Shown here: positions 7,773 to 16,994 of the stretch, one piece after another
How the letters are laid out: every line of letters begins with the position of its first letter
Numbering within the stretch: the first letter of the stretch is position 1
Origin: an uncultured Bacteroides sp.
GTDB taxonomy: Bacteria; Bacteroidota; Bacteroidia; Bacteroidales; Bacteroidaceae
DNA: 52,204 nucleotides
Reading direction: 5' to 3'
Assembly: GCA_949296855.1 (NCBI GenBank)
Contig: CASFRN010000123.1
Span: 1 to 52,204, forward strand
The notes under the pieces: model-generated
The model's input: only the letters and a program-made list of their open reading frames with translations
What the model was told of the DNA's origin: nothing
The model's database searches: none
Program-made: the position numbers and the translations under genes

Positions 7773-10700
7773 TTAGTAGTCTCTTTGCATATCGGCAATC
7801 TTTTGCTGCAATTTCCTTACTTGTTCTTCTTGCAACACACGCTTGTATTCGATAGGCACCACTTGGATGAAATCTTCCACGTAGCGCGGCCAGTCGTCAA
7901 GCATCTGGCGTGCCAATTTAGAGCCGGTATACAGGTAATGCTGGCGTATCAGTTCATGTAGTTCTTTCCGGTAGGAACTTTCTTCTACCAAGTTGATTTC
8001 TACCATATCCATGTTGCAGAAATAATCAAAGTTATGGTGCTTGTCCCATACATATGCAACGCCTCCGCTCATGCCGGCCGCGAAATTTCTTCCGGTTTCT
8101 CCTAATACAACGACGCGGCCGCCCGTCATATATTCGCAGCAATGGTCTCCCGCTCCTTCCACAACAGCTACGGCACCCGAATTGCGTACAGCGAACCGTT
8201 CGCCTACTTTCCCGTTGACATATAATTCACCGGAAGTAGCCCCATATAACCCTGTATTGCCGGCTATGGTGTTGTCTTCAGCATCGAAGTTGCTTCGTAC
8301 CGGAGGCAATATGGCGATGCGTCCGCCGCTTAATCCTTTAGCGAAATAGTCATTGGCTTCACCTTCTAATTTAAAGCTTACTCCTTTTACCAGAAATGCG
8401 CCGAAACTTTGCCCTGCACTTCCTTTGAACTTTATGTTGACGGTAGAGTCAGGCAATCCTTTTTCGCCATATTTGGACGCTATCAGTCCGCTGAGCATGG
8501 TGCCGGCAGCCCGGTCGGTATTTTTTATGGCATAGTCGAGGTTTACTTCTTCCTGTTCTTCTACGGCGCATTGGGCAGAACGTATCATTTGTTGGTCGAG
8601 TACATTCTGAAGGTCGTGCAGTTGCCCGGAAGTATGGCACATCGGGCACTTTGAGTCTTCCCTGAAGAGCAAACGGGTAAAGTCCAGCGTAGCCGCTTTG
8701 CTCTCCTTGGCGGCTTGTTTGCGCACAATCAGTTCGGTATGCCCTGTAATGTCGTCAAGTTTTGTGTATCCCATTTCAGCCAAATATCCGCGTACTTCTT
8801 CGGCAAGGAAAGTGAAGTAGTTTACCAAGTATTGGTACTTGCCCATGAAATGGCGGCGGAGTTCTGGATTTTGGGTTGTCACGCCAAGCGGGCAAGTGTT
8901 CAAATTGCATTTCCGCATCATGACGCAGCCAAGCACAATGAGCAGCAGTGTGCCGAAGCCGAACTCCTCTGCGCCGAGCAATGCCATCAGGATAATGTCG
9001 CGTCCGGTCTTTAATTGGCCGTCGACCTGCAAGCGCACATTGCCTCTCAGCCCGTTCTTTACCAATGTCTGTTGCGCTTCGCTGAGCCCGATTTCAGGCG
9101 GGATGCCTGCAAAACGCATGCTTGAAGCCGGGCTGGCTCCCGTTCCTCCTTCGGCACCTGATATGACAATAAGGTCTGCCTTGGCTTTCGCGACTCCGGC
9201 GGCAATGGTGCCTACGCCGCTTTCGGCTACCAGCTTGACACTTATCGCCGCTTTCGGATTGACATTTTTGAGGTCGAAGATGAGTTGCGCCAAGTCCTCG
9301 ATGGAGTAGATGTCGTGATGAGGGGGCGGGGAGATGAGCGAGATGCCTGGAATGGAGTGGCGTGTTTTGGCGATTACTTCATCTACTTTAAATCCTGGCA
9401 ATTGGCCTCCTTCACCGGGTTTTGCCCCTTGTGCCACTTTAATTTGTATTTCTTCAGCGTTTACCAGGTATTCGGTAGTCACGCCGAAACGCCCTGAAGC
9501 CACTTGCTTGGTTTTGCTGGAGAGTGAGATTCCGTCTGATTGCGAGTGGAAACGTTCGCTGTCCTCACCGCCTTCGCCTGTATTTGAGCGTGTGCCGAGT
9601 TTGTTCATCGCCAACGCGATGGCTTCGTGGGCTTCTTTCGAAAGTGCTCCGAAGCTCATGGCTCCTGCCACGAAATGCTTGACAATGCTGCTTACCGGCT
9701 CTACTTTCTCTATGTCAATCGGTGTGTCGGCACGTTTAAAGTCGAAGAAATCGCGGATGAAGATTGCATCGGCCTTGTTGTCTACTTGTTTGGTAAACTC
9801 TTTGTATTTCTGATAATTGCCCGTTCTGGTGGCAAGCTGTAACATGGATATGGTTTCCGGGTCCCATGCGTGGCGGATTCCGTCCTTGCGGTAATGGAAT
9901 TGTCCGAAGTTAGGAAGGAAATCTGTATTGGCATTCTTGGCGAACCCGGCATCGTGCATGGCTATGGCATCGCGTGCGATTGTTTCTAAACCGATACCTC
10001 CGATAGTGGATGTTTCTGTGCCGAAATAGGATTTAAGCAAGCTTTCGGATAACCCGACGGCTTCGAATATTTTTGCCCCCCGATACGACCGGATGGTTGA
10101 AATGCCCATCTTTGCCATGATTTTCAGCAAGGCTTTTTTCATTGCGTTGATATAGTTGGTCTCGGCGGTTTCGTAGTTTTCCTGTACTTTCTTGCGTTTT
10201 ACCAAATCATCGAGTACGGCAAATGCCAAGTAGGGGCATAAGGCTGATGCGCCGTATCCTAACAGGAGGGCGGCGTGCATCGGTTCGCGTATCTCGCCGC
10301 TTTCTACAATTAAAGCGGTTTGTACGCGTTTCCCTACCGATATAAGGTAATGATGTACGGCACTGACGGCCAATAATGACGGGATAGCCGCATGTTTCCG
10401 GTCGATGTCTCGGTCGGAAAGGATAATGTAGTTATATCCTTCGTCCACACTGCGGGCGGCTTCTTTACACAAACGGTCGATAGCCGAACGTAATCCGTCT
10501 TCGCCCTTCGCGCATTCGAAGAGCATGGGCAGTTTGACTGTATTGAACCCTTTGTAGCGTATGTTACACAGGATGTCAAGCTGGGTGTTGTTCAGGATAG
10601 GGTGAGGCAGACGTACCATTTTGCAGTTAGACGCGTCAGGGCGGAGGATGCCGGAACCTACCCGTCCTATATATTCAGTCAGCGACATGACAAGGCTCTC

Positions 10701-12251
10701 ACGGATGGAGTCGATAGCGGGATTGGTTACTTGGGCAAATTGTTGGCGGAAATAGTTGAACAGCGACTGCGGACGCTTGCTCAGTACAGCAAGCGGTGTG
10801 TCGTTTCCCATTGCTGCCGTAGGCTCTTGTCCGCTGACGCACATGGGGATGATGGTGTTATCTATATCTTCCGCACCGTAACCGAACATGAGTTCATGCC
10901 TGACGAGGTCTGGTACGGCATTGTCCACTTTGCGTCCGCTTTTCAGCTTTTCCAATTGGATGCGGTTTGTGGAGAGCCATTGTCGGTAAGGATATTCGGA
11001 AGCAAGGCGTTCTTTTATTTCGCCGTCATAATGGATTTTCCCTTCTTGCGTATCGACAAGCAGGATTTTACCTGGCTGCAGACGTCCTTTCTCTGCTATT
11101 TCGGACGGGTCAAAATCCATCACCCCCACTTCTGAAGCTACTATCATCGTGTCGTTTTTAGTGATGGTGTAGCGTGCCGGGCGCAATCCGTTACGGTCGA
11201 GCAGACCGCCTGCGTAGCGTCCGTCGCTGAAAAGCAATGCGGCGGGGCCGTCCCACGGTTCCATCAAGATAGAATGGTATTCATAAAAGGCTTTCAAGTC
11301 TTCGGTTATCGGATTCTTGTCATTGAAACTTTCGGGTACCATCAATGCCATGGCATGAGGCAGTGAAAGTCCCGACATTACAAAAAATTCGAATACGTTG
11401 TCGAAACTGGCAGAGTCGCTCATGTTAGGTTGTACAATGGGGGAAATCTCTTTCATGTCGCCGATTGCTTCAGAACTGAGCACGCTCTCCCGCGCTTGCA
11501 TCCATCCACGGTTGCCTCGGATGGTGTTGATTTCTCCGTTGTGGGCCAACAGGCGGAAGGGTTGTGCTAGGCTCCATGTCGGAAATGTGTTGGTAGAGAA
11601 GCGGGAGTGCACTAAAGCGATGCCGCTGGTGAAATACTTGTTGGTTAAGTCCGGGAAGTACTGGCGTAGTTGCAGGCTGGACAGCATCCCTTTATATATA
11701 ATGGTGCGCGAAGAGAGTGAGCATACGTAGAAATCCTTATCGGTTACCCGATGTTCGATGCGCTTACGGATAAGGTAAAGGGTGCGCTCGAATGCCGGCA
11801 CTTTCTCGTCGGTTACACCTGTTACAAACATTTGCTTGATGTCCGGTTCGCTGGAAAGGGCGGTCTCGCCCAAGCAGGCGGGGCAGGTCGGCACATTGCG
11901 CAAGTGCGTCAGCGAAAGGCCTTCACGTTCTATTTCTTCTATCATCACGCTCAATATGCCCTCTTGGCGTTTGCTGTCTTTGGGCAGAAAGACGATGCCT
12001 GTTCCGTATTTTCCTTTTTCAGGGACAGGGATTCCTTGGAGTAATATGAATTCATGTGGTATTTGCAGCAGGATGCCTGCGCCGTCTCCGGTCTTGTTGT
12101 CGGCGCCTTCTGCGCCTCTATGGCGCATGTTTTCGAGTACTTTCAATGCATTGTCCACCAGTTCGTGGCTTTTGTTGCCGTGTATGTTGACTACCATCCC
12201 GACTCCACACGCATCGTGTTCGTAGGTGCTATTATATAATCCTTCTCTCAT
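7773..12251 (-). CDS. gltB: Glutamate synthase large subunit
   Basis: The alpha subunit of bacterial GOGAT. It hydrolyses glutamine and channels the ammonia to 2-oxoglutarate at the FMN site. The product is 1492 residues, the full family length. A short propeptide precedes the class II amidotransferase nucleophile C15 (EHDACGVGMV), so N-terminal processing is expected. The FMN/TIM-barrel centre includes GEGGEDSERF and AKPGEGGQLPG. The 3Fe-4S loop (CVMMRKCNLNTCPLG) is near residue 1107. The C-terminal GXGXG beta-helix includes FAAGMSGGVAYVWD. It is transcribed with gltD and lies 111 bp after glnN. That gap contains dyad symmetry (about 12290-12345) that could be an attenuator or processing site. 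Confidence 0.97.
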   Translation of the reverse strand: MREGLYNSTYEHDACGVGMVVNIHGNKSHELVDNALKVLENMRHRGAEGADNKTGDGAGILLQIPHEFILLQGIPVPEKGKYGTGIVFLPKDSKRQEGILSVMIEEIEREGLSLTHLRNVPTCPACLGETALSSEPDIKQMFVTGVTDEKVPAFERTLYLIRKRIEHRVTDKDFYVCSLSSRTIIYKGMLSSLQLRQYFPDLTNKYFTSGIALVHSRFSTNTFPTWSLAQPFRLLAHNGEINTIRGNRGWMQARESVLSSEAIGDMKEISPIVQPNMSDSASFDNVFEFFVMSGLSLPHAMALMVPESFNDKNPITEDLKAFYEYHSILMEPWDGPAALLFSDGRYAGGLLDRNGLRPARYTITKNDTMIVASEVGVMDFDPSEIAEKGRLQPGKILLVDTQEGKIHYDGEIKERLASEYPYRQWLSTNRIQLEKLKSGRKVDNAVPDLVRHELMFGYGAEDIDNTIIPMCVSGQEPTAAMGNDTPLAVLSKRPQSLFNYFRQQFAQVTNPAIDSIRESLVMSLTEYIGRVGSGILRPDASNCKMVRLPHPILNNTQLDILCNIRYKGFNTVKLPMLFECAKGEDGLRSAIDRLCKEAARSVDEGYNYIILSDRDIDRKHAAIPSLLAVSAVHHYLISVGKRVQTALIVESGEIREPMHAALLLGYGASALCPYLAFAVLDDLVKRKKVQENYETAETNYINAMKKALLKIMAKMGISTIRSYRGAKIFEAVGLSESLLKSYFGTETSTIGGIGLETIARDAIAMHDAGFAKNANTDFLPNFGQFHYRKDGIRHAWDPETISMLQLATRTGNYQKYKEFTKQVDNKADAIFIRDFFDFKRADTPIDIEKVEPVSSIVKHFVAGAMSFGALSKEAHEAIALAMNKLGTRSNTGEGGEDSERFHSQSDGISLSSKTKQVASGRFGVTTEYLVNAEEIQIKVAQGAKPGEGGQLPGFKVDEVIAKTRHSIPGISLISPPPHHDIYSIEDLAQLIFDLKNVNPKAAISVKLVAESGVGTIAAGVAKAKADLIVISGAEGGTGASPASSMRFAGIPPEIGLSEAQQTLVKNGLRGNVRLQVDGQLKTGRDIILMALLGAEEFGFGTLLLIVLGCVMMRKCNLNTCPLGVTTQNPELRRHFMGKYQYLVNYFTFLAEEVRGYLAEMGYTKLDDITGHTELIVRKQAAKESKAATLDFTRLLFREDSKCPMCHTSGQLHDLQNVLDQQMIRSAQCAVEEQEEVNLDYAIKNTDRAAGTMLSGLIASKYGEKGLPDSTVNIKFKGSAGQSFGAFLVKGVSFKLEGEANDYFAKGLSGGRIAILPPVRSNFDAEDNTIAGNTGLYGATSGELYVNGKVGERFAVRNSGAVAVVEGAGDHCCEYMTGGRVVVLGETGRNFAAGMSGGVAYVWDKHHNFDYFCNMDMVEINLVEESSYRKELHELIRQHYLYTGSKLARQMLDDWPRYVEDFIQVVPIEYKRVLQEEQVRKLQQKIADMQRDY

Positions 12252-12362
12252 GTTTCAATTTATTTTAGTTTTAGAAAATAAGTGTATAGCTGCAAAAGGC
12301 ACAGCTCGGCTTCACAGCCGTCTGCGCCTGGTTTTTGCAACTAAAGTCGATGCAGAACAGCA

Positions 12363-14552
12363 TCATCTGATAAACAGCAATTCCCGATATTTAGGCAGTG
12401 TCCACAGTTCATCGGCGACAATCAGTTCCAGTTTGTCTATCTGGTAACGGATTTTTCCCATTTTCGGTTCTACCGTATCGTGATATGCAATAGCCTTTTC
12501 ACGTTCGCTTTCTATCTTGTTCGCTACTTTGCGGGCATTGATGAGTTCTTCCACTCCTGTTTCGATAGCCTGTGTGCGCTCGGCTATTTCCTCGATGAGT
12601 TTCATGTTGCGCGCGCAGAGTTTTTCCGCTTTTTCCGCCGGGAATATTTGGCGCATGTTCTGCACGTTCTTGGCTAACTGGCTTTGGTAGTGCGTAGCTA
12701 CAGGTACGATGTGGTTCATGGTGATGTCACCCATCACACGCGCTTCTATTTGGATGCGTTTGGTGTAAGTGTCCCATTTTACTTCGTTGCGTGCTTCCAG
12801 TTCTTTACGGCTCATGACGTTCATTGTTTCAAACATCCGCACGGAATCCTCTGTCAGATAATTGTCGAAGATGAGCGGGCAACTTGTTTCGCAATCCAGC
12901 CCGCGCTGTTTGGCTTCTTCCACCCATTCTTCAGAGTAACCGTTTCCGTCAAAGCGTATCGGCTTGCAGGTCTTGATGTCCTCGCGTAAAACGTCAATGA
13001 TGGCGGCGGTTTTATCCATCCCTTTTTCGATGAGCCCGTCTACACGTTGCTTGAAATCGACAAGTGCTTCCGCTACAGCCGTGTTGAGCGCAATCATGCC
13101 CGAAGCGCAATTGGCTTCGCTGCCTACGGCGCGGAATTCAAAACGGTTTCCGGTAAACGCGAAGGGCGATGTGCGGTTGCGGTCGGTGTTGTCGATAAGA
13201 AGTTCCGGTATTTCAGGAATATCCAACTTCATGCCTTGTTTGCCTGTCATGTTGAAGAGGTCGTCTTTGTCACTTTTTTCGATATGATCCAGCAACTCGT
13301 TCAATTGTTTGCCGAGGAAAGACGAGATGATTGCGGGAGGAGCTTCGTTGGCGCCCAAACGGTGAGCGTTTGTCGCACTCATGATGCTGGCTTTCAGCAG
13401 TCCGTTGTGACGGTACACGCCCATCAGCGTCTCTATTACAAAGGTGACGAAGCGCAAGTTTTCTTCCGGATTCTTGCCTGGAGCGTGAAGCAATACGCCG
13501 GTGTCCGTTGAAAGGCTCCAGTTATTGTGCTTGCCCGACCCGTTGATGCCGGCAAAAGGTTTTTCGTGCAGCAACACACGGAATCCGTGTTTGCGTGCCA
13601 CCTTTTTCATTAAAGACATCAGCAGCATGTTGTGGTCATTGGCTATGTTGGTCTCTTCGAAGATAGGGGCTATTTCGAATTGGTTGGGAGCTACTTCGTT
13701 ATGGCGTGTCTTGCAGGGGATAGCCAATTCCAAGGCCTGGATTTCCAGGTCTTTCATAAATGCCTGCACACGGTCGGGGATGGTGCCGAAATAGTGGTCT
13801 TCCAGTTGCTGGTTCTTGGCGGAATCATGGCCCATGAGTGTACGCCCTGTCAGCACGAGGTCGGGGCGGGCGTTGTAAAGCCCTTCGTCTACAAGGAAAT
13901 ATTCTTGTTCCCATCCCAAGTTGGAAACCACTTTCTTTACATTGGGGTCAAAATAGTGGCAAACTTCTGTGGCGGCGACATTGACTGCATGGAGCGCGCG
14001 AAGCAACGGTGCTTTGTAGTCTAATGCTTCACCTGTGTACGAGATGAAGATAGTAGGGATACAAAGTGTATCATCTATAATGAAAACCGGTGAAGTAGGG
14101 TCCCAAGCCGAATATCCGCGTGCTTCGAAGGTGTTTCGTATACCTCCGTTTGGGAACGAACTGGCATCCGGCTCTTGCTGTACGAGCAACTTACCGGAAA
14201 ATTCTTCAATCATACCACCTTTGCCGTCGTGTTCAATGAAGGCATCATGTTTTTCTGCGGTGCCTTCTGTCAATGGCTGAAACCAGTGCGTGTAGTGTGT
14301 CACGCCGTTTTCTTCCGCCCACTTTTTCATGCCGGCCGCTACGGCATCGGCCATTGAGCGGTCTAAGCTGGCGCCGTTGTCCATGACATCAATCATGGTT
14401 TCGTACACCGATGTAGGCAGGTACTTGTACATTTGGGCACGGTTGAATACATTCTTGCCGAAGTATTCCGACGGGCGTTCTGTCGGCGCTTCAACTTTCA
14501 AAGGCTTTTTGTTGAAAGCGCTTTCCACTACGTTAAATCTTAAGTTTGTCAT
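12363..14552 (-). CDS. glnN: Glutamine synthetase type III
   Basis: It makes glutamine from glutamate, ammonia and ATP. At 729 residues it is the long GSIII form typical of Bacteroidales and cyanobacteria, much larger than GSI (about 470). Recognisable GS catalytic segments are present: GWEQEYFLVD in the N-terminal half, NQFEIAPIFEETNIANDHNML, HEKPFAGINGSGKHNNWSLS and NRTSPFAFTGNRFEFRAVGS. The C-terminal helical extension unique to GSIII runs from about residue 580. The gene lies 27 bp after dapL and before gltB, so the GS-GOGAT cycle is encoded contiguously. Regulation by a PII-like protein cannot be judged from here because no glnB or amtB is in the window. Confidence 0.96.
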   Translation of the reverse strand: MTNLRFNVVESAFNKKPLKVEAPTERPSEYFGKNVFNRAQMYKYLPTSVYETMIDVMDNGASLDRSMADAVAAGMKKWAEENGVTHYTHWFQPLTEGTAEKHDAFIEHDGKGGMIEEFSGKLLVQQEPDASSFPNGGIRNTFEARGYSAWDPTSPVFIIDDTLCIPTIFISYTGEALDYKAPLLRALHAVNVAATEVCHYFDPNVKKVVSNLGWEQEYFLVDEGLYNARPDLVLTGRTLMGHDSAKNQQLEDHYFGTIPDRVQAFMKDLEIQALELAIPCKTRHNEVAPNQFEIAPIFEETNIANDHNMLLMSLMKKVARKHGFRVLLHEKPFAGINGSGKHNNWSLSTDTGVLLHAPGKNPEENLRFVTFVIETLMGVYRHNGLLKASIMSATNAHRLGANEAPPAIISSFLGKQLNELLDHIEKSDKDDLFNMTGKQGMKLDIPEIPELLIDNTDRNRTSPFAFTGNRFEFRAVGSEANCASGMIALNTAVAEALVDFKQRVDGLIEKGMDKTAAIIDVLREDIKTCKPIRFDGNGYSEEWVEEAKQRGLDCETSCPLIFDNYLTEDSVRMFETMNVMSRKELEARNEVKWDTYTKRIQIEARVMGDITMNHIVPVATHYQSQLAKNVQNMRQIFPAEKAEKLCARNMKLIEEIAERTQAIETGVEELINARKVANKIESEREKAIAYHDTVEPKMGKIRYQIDKLELIVADELWTLPKYRELLFIR

Positions 14553-14579
14553 TGTATGAAATGTTTAGTTGTTTGTTGT

Positions 14580-15806
14580 TTATATCCATTTTTTCAGACG
14601 TTCCATCGCTTCGGTACAGCTTTCGCGGCTGCCGAACGCCGTAAGCCGTATATACCCTTCGCCGCTTGGCCCGAAACCTACGCCTGGCGTACACACCACA
14701 TGGGCGTTGTAGAGCATCTGTTCAAAGAATCTCCAACAGTCTTCGCCATTGGGGACTTTCAGCCAAATGTAGGGAGCGTTTTCTCCGCCGAACACGTCCA
14801 ACCCGAGGCTCGACAATGTGTCGCGCATATTCTTGGCGTTATCCATATAGTAGGAAATGGTCTTCTTTACTTGTTTTTTGCCTTCTGGTGTATAGATGGC
14901 TTCGGCTGCACGCTGGCTGATGTAGCTGGTGCCGTTGAATTTGGTGCATTGCCGTCTGTTCCACAATTCGTTTAAGGCTATCCGTTTGCCGTCTAAAGTA
15001 GAGGCGGTCACTTCTTTCGGCACTACCGTATAACCGCATCTGACACCTGTAAATCCGGCTGTCTTTGAATAGCTGTGGAACTCGATGGCCACTTTTTTCG
15101 CTCCTTTGATTTCGTATATGGAGTGTGGGATGTCAGGGTCTTGGATGTATGCCTCGTAAGCTGCGTCGTAGAAAATGAGTGTATCATTCTTCAACGCGTA
15201 ATTGACCCACTTGCGCAACTCCTCTTTTGAGATGACAGTACCTGTAGGGTTGTTAGGATAGCAGAGATAGATAATGTCTACCCGGCGGTCGGGAATTTGT
15301 GGGACGAAGCCGTTTTCGGCTGTACACGGCAAATAGGTTACGTTACTCCATTTTCCGTTCTCTACAACTCCGGCACGCCCTATCATCACGTTAGAGTCGA
15401 TGTAAACTGGATAAATAGGGTCGGTCACGCCGATGCTGTTGTCCCAGCGTACCAATTCTTGTATGTTGCCCGTATCGCTTTTAGCTCCGTCGTTGACAAA
15501 TATTTCGGAAGGGTCTAAATGGATGCCGCGCGGCAAAAAGTCGTTTTTCACAATGGCTTCCCGCAGGAACATATATCCTTGTTCCGGGCCATAGCCGTGA
15601 AAACCTTCGGGGGTAGTCATTTCGTCTACCGCCTTGTGCATGGCTTCCGCTACTGCCGGGCAAAGAGGTTGTGTTACATCTCCTATACCTAAGCTGATGA
15701 CATCCGCATTAGGATGCGATACTTTGAACGCATTTACTTTCTTGGCTATGTCGGCAAACAAATAGTTGTTTGGCAATTTCAAAAAATGTTCGTTAACTAA
15801 TGCCAT
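14580..15806 (-). CDS. dapL: LL-diaminopimelate aminotransferase
   Basis: A PLP enzyme that converts tetrahydrodipicolinate directly to LL-diaminopimelate using glutamate as amino donor, bypassing the succinylase or acetylase routes. The product is 408 residues, the family length. The PLP lysine is K248 in HSYSKTAGFTGVRCGY. Other fold type I residues are visible in CYPNNPTGTV and FYDAAYEAYI. It is 17 bp after dapF, whose product uses LL-DAP as substrate, and 27 bp before glnN. Reaction, substrate and genetic order agree, so confidence is high. Confidence 0.96.
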   Translation of the reverse strand: MALVNEHFLKLPNNYLFADIAKKVNAFKVSHPNADVISLGIGDVTQPLCPAVAEAMHKAVDEMTTPEGFHGYGPEQGYMFLREAIVKNDFLPRGIHLDPSEIFVNDGAKSDTGNIQELVRWDNSIGVTDPIYPVYIDSNVMIGRAGVVENGKWSNVTYLPCTAENGFVPQIPDRRVDIIYLCYPNNPTGTVISKEELRKWVNYALKNDTLIFYDAAYEAYIQDPDIPHSIYEIKGAKKVAIEFHSYSKTAGFTGVRCGYTVVPKEVTASTLDGKRIALNELWNRRQCTKFNGTSYISQRAAEAIYTPEGKKQVKKTISYYMDNAKNMRDTLSSLGLDVFGGENAPYIWLKVPNGEDCWRFFEQMLYNAHVVCTPGVGFGPSGEGYIRLTAFGSRESCTEAMERLKKWI

Positions 15807-15823
15807 ATTGCTTTTCCTTTATT

Positions 15824-16681
15824 TTATATATTAATCTCACCTTCGAAGACGAATTCGGCAGGGCCTGTCATGTATACGTGATTGTCTGCCTCGTTCCATC
15901 TTATTCCCAATGTCCCGCCGTCCATAACGACAGTGCTTTCCCTGCCGGTCCGTCCGGTTCGTGCCGCTGCTACAGCGGTGGCGCATGCTCCTGTTCCGCA
16001 TGCCAAAGTGATGCCGCTTCCACGCTCCCAGACCCTTGTGCGTATGCGCCTATTGTCTATCAAGTAGGCGAACTCGATGTTGCACCGTTTGGGGAATAGC
16101 GGGTCGGTCTCTAAAATGCTTCCTATCCGCGGCACGTCTACGGTTTCTAAGTTATCGGTAAAGATAACGAAATGAGGATTGCCCATAGAGATAAACGTAC
16201 CGTGCAGTTCTTGCCCGTCTATCGTTACGGCGCCTTCCGTCATCGAACCGTCTGAGGTATCCAACAGGTTACGGTCGGCAAAACAAGGCTCCTGCATATC
16301 TACTGTGACACTTTCTACCTGATTCTCGTTGCTGATGTGCAACGTCAGGGTCTTGATGCCAGCCAGTGTAAGCAGTTTTACGGATGTCTTGTCCGTCAGG
16401 CCTTTTTCGTATACATATTTGCCGATGCAGCGCGATGCGTTTCCGCACATCAAGGCTTCCGAACCATCGGCATTGAAAATGCGCATGGTAAAATCGGCTT
16501 CTGGCATCGTAGAGCGGCGTATCAACACCAATCCGTCACTGCCTATCCCTGTGTGGCGGTCGCTCCATTTCCGTGCCAATAACGCAGGGTTGTCTATGGT
16601 GGGGTGTCCCGCTTCTTCATATACATATATATAGTCGTTGCCTGCACCTTGCATCTTAGCGAATTTTACTTTATTTGTCAT
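15824..16681 (-). CDS. dapF: Diaminopimelate epimerase
   Basis: It interconverts LL-DAP and meso-DAP for lysine and peptidoglycan synthesis by a two-cysteine, cofactor-free mechanism. Both catalytic cysteines are in place (MCGNASRC and ACGTGACATAV). The first family motif KMQGAGNDYIYV follows the start closely. I chose the ATG at 16681 (MTNKVKF), giving 285 residues. The start at 16732 would add 17 polar residues not typical of the family. It is the first gene of the dapF-dapL-glnN-gltB-gltD run. Confidence 0.95.
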   Translation of the reverse strand: MTNKVKFAKMQGAGNDYIYVYEEAGHPTIDNPALLARKWSDRHTGIGSDGLVLIRRSTMPEADFTMRIFNADGSEALMCGNASRCIGKYVYEKGLTDKTSVKLLTLAGIKTLTLHISNENQVESVTVDMQEPCFADRNLLDTSDGSMTEGAVTIDGQELHGTFISMGNPHFVIFTDNLETVDVPRIGSILETDPLFPKRCNIEFAYLIDNRRIRTRVWERGSGITLACGTGACATAVAAARTGRTGRESTVVMDGGTLGIRWNEADNHVYMTGPAEFVFEGEINI

Positions 16682-16729
16682 TTTAGTCTTTCTGTTCTGT
16701 GTTTTGTGACTTTTTGTTTTTGTTTGATG

Positions 16730-16737
16730 CAAAAGTA
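16730..16737 (-). promoter_or_regulatory. -7 box for the dapF operon
   Basis: TACTTTTG on the minus strand, 49 bp upstream of the dapF start. The -33 box is degenerate. Confidence 0.45.
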
Positions 16738-16911
16738 CGATATTTTGATTTAATATGACAGAATGATTGAACTTTTATTTTCTCTTTTCTTTTGTGAAAT
16801 AACAATTTGAAAGAAATATGTATATTTTTGTTTTAATCTGACGCAATATCGCCTGTTTATTTAGCTGAGTGTTTTTGTTATCAACTTCGGTGCATCAAAA
16901 AGATGCGTAAA

Positions 16912-16943
16912 TGTGTCGGTTCTTGTAGAAAGTGTTACCTTTG
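16912..16943 (+). promoter_or_regulatory. asnB promoter
   Basis: TACCTTTG at 16936-16943 with a weak TGTG at 16912-16915, 20 bp upstream. The start codon follows 51 bp later. Confidence 0.5.
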
Positions 16944-16994
16944 TGCCACATCTGTTTACATAAAGATATGAATTGATAAATAAAGGAAAACAAT

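Larger units (their letters stand above)
16682..16994. other. Divergent dapF/asnB promoter region
   Basis: This 313-bp AT-rich spacer carries a promoter box facing each way (16730-16737 minus, 16936-16943 plus). A short dyad gcatc-aaaaa-gatgc (16892-16906) lies about 30 bp upstream of the asnB box and could be a regulator site. The position between two nitrogen-metabolism units suggests shared control, which is inference. Confidence 0.5.

Noticed and set aside
12252-12362. Riboswitch between glnN and gltB
   Set aside because: There is dyad symmetry, but no pattern that I can tie to a known glutamine or other riboswitch class.
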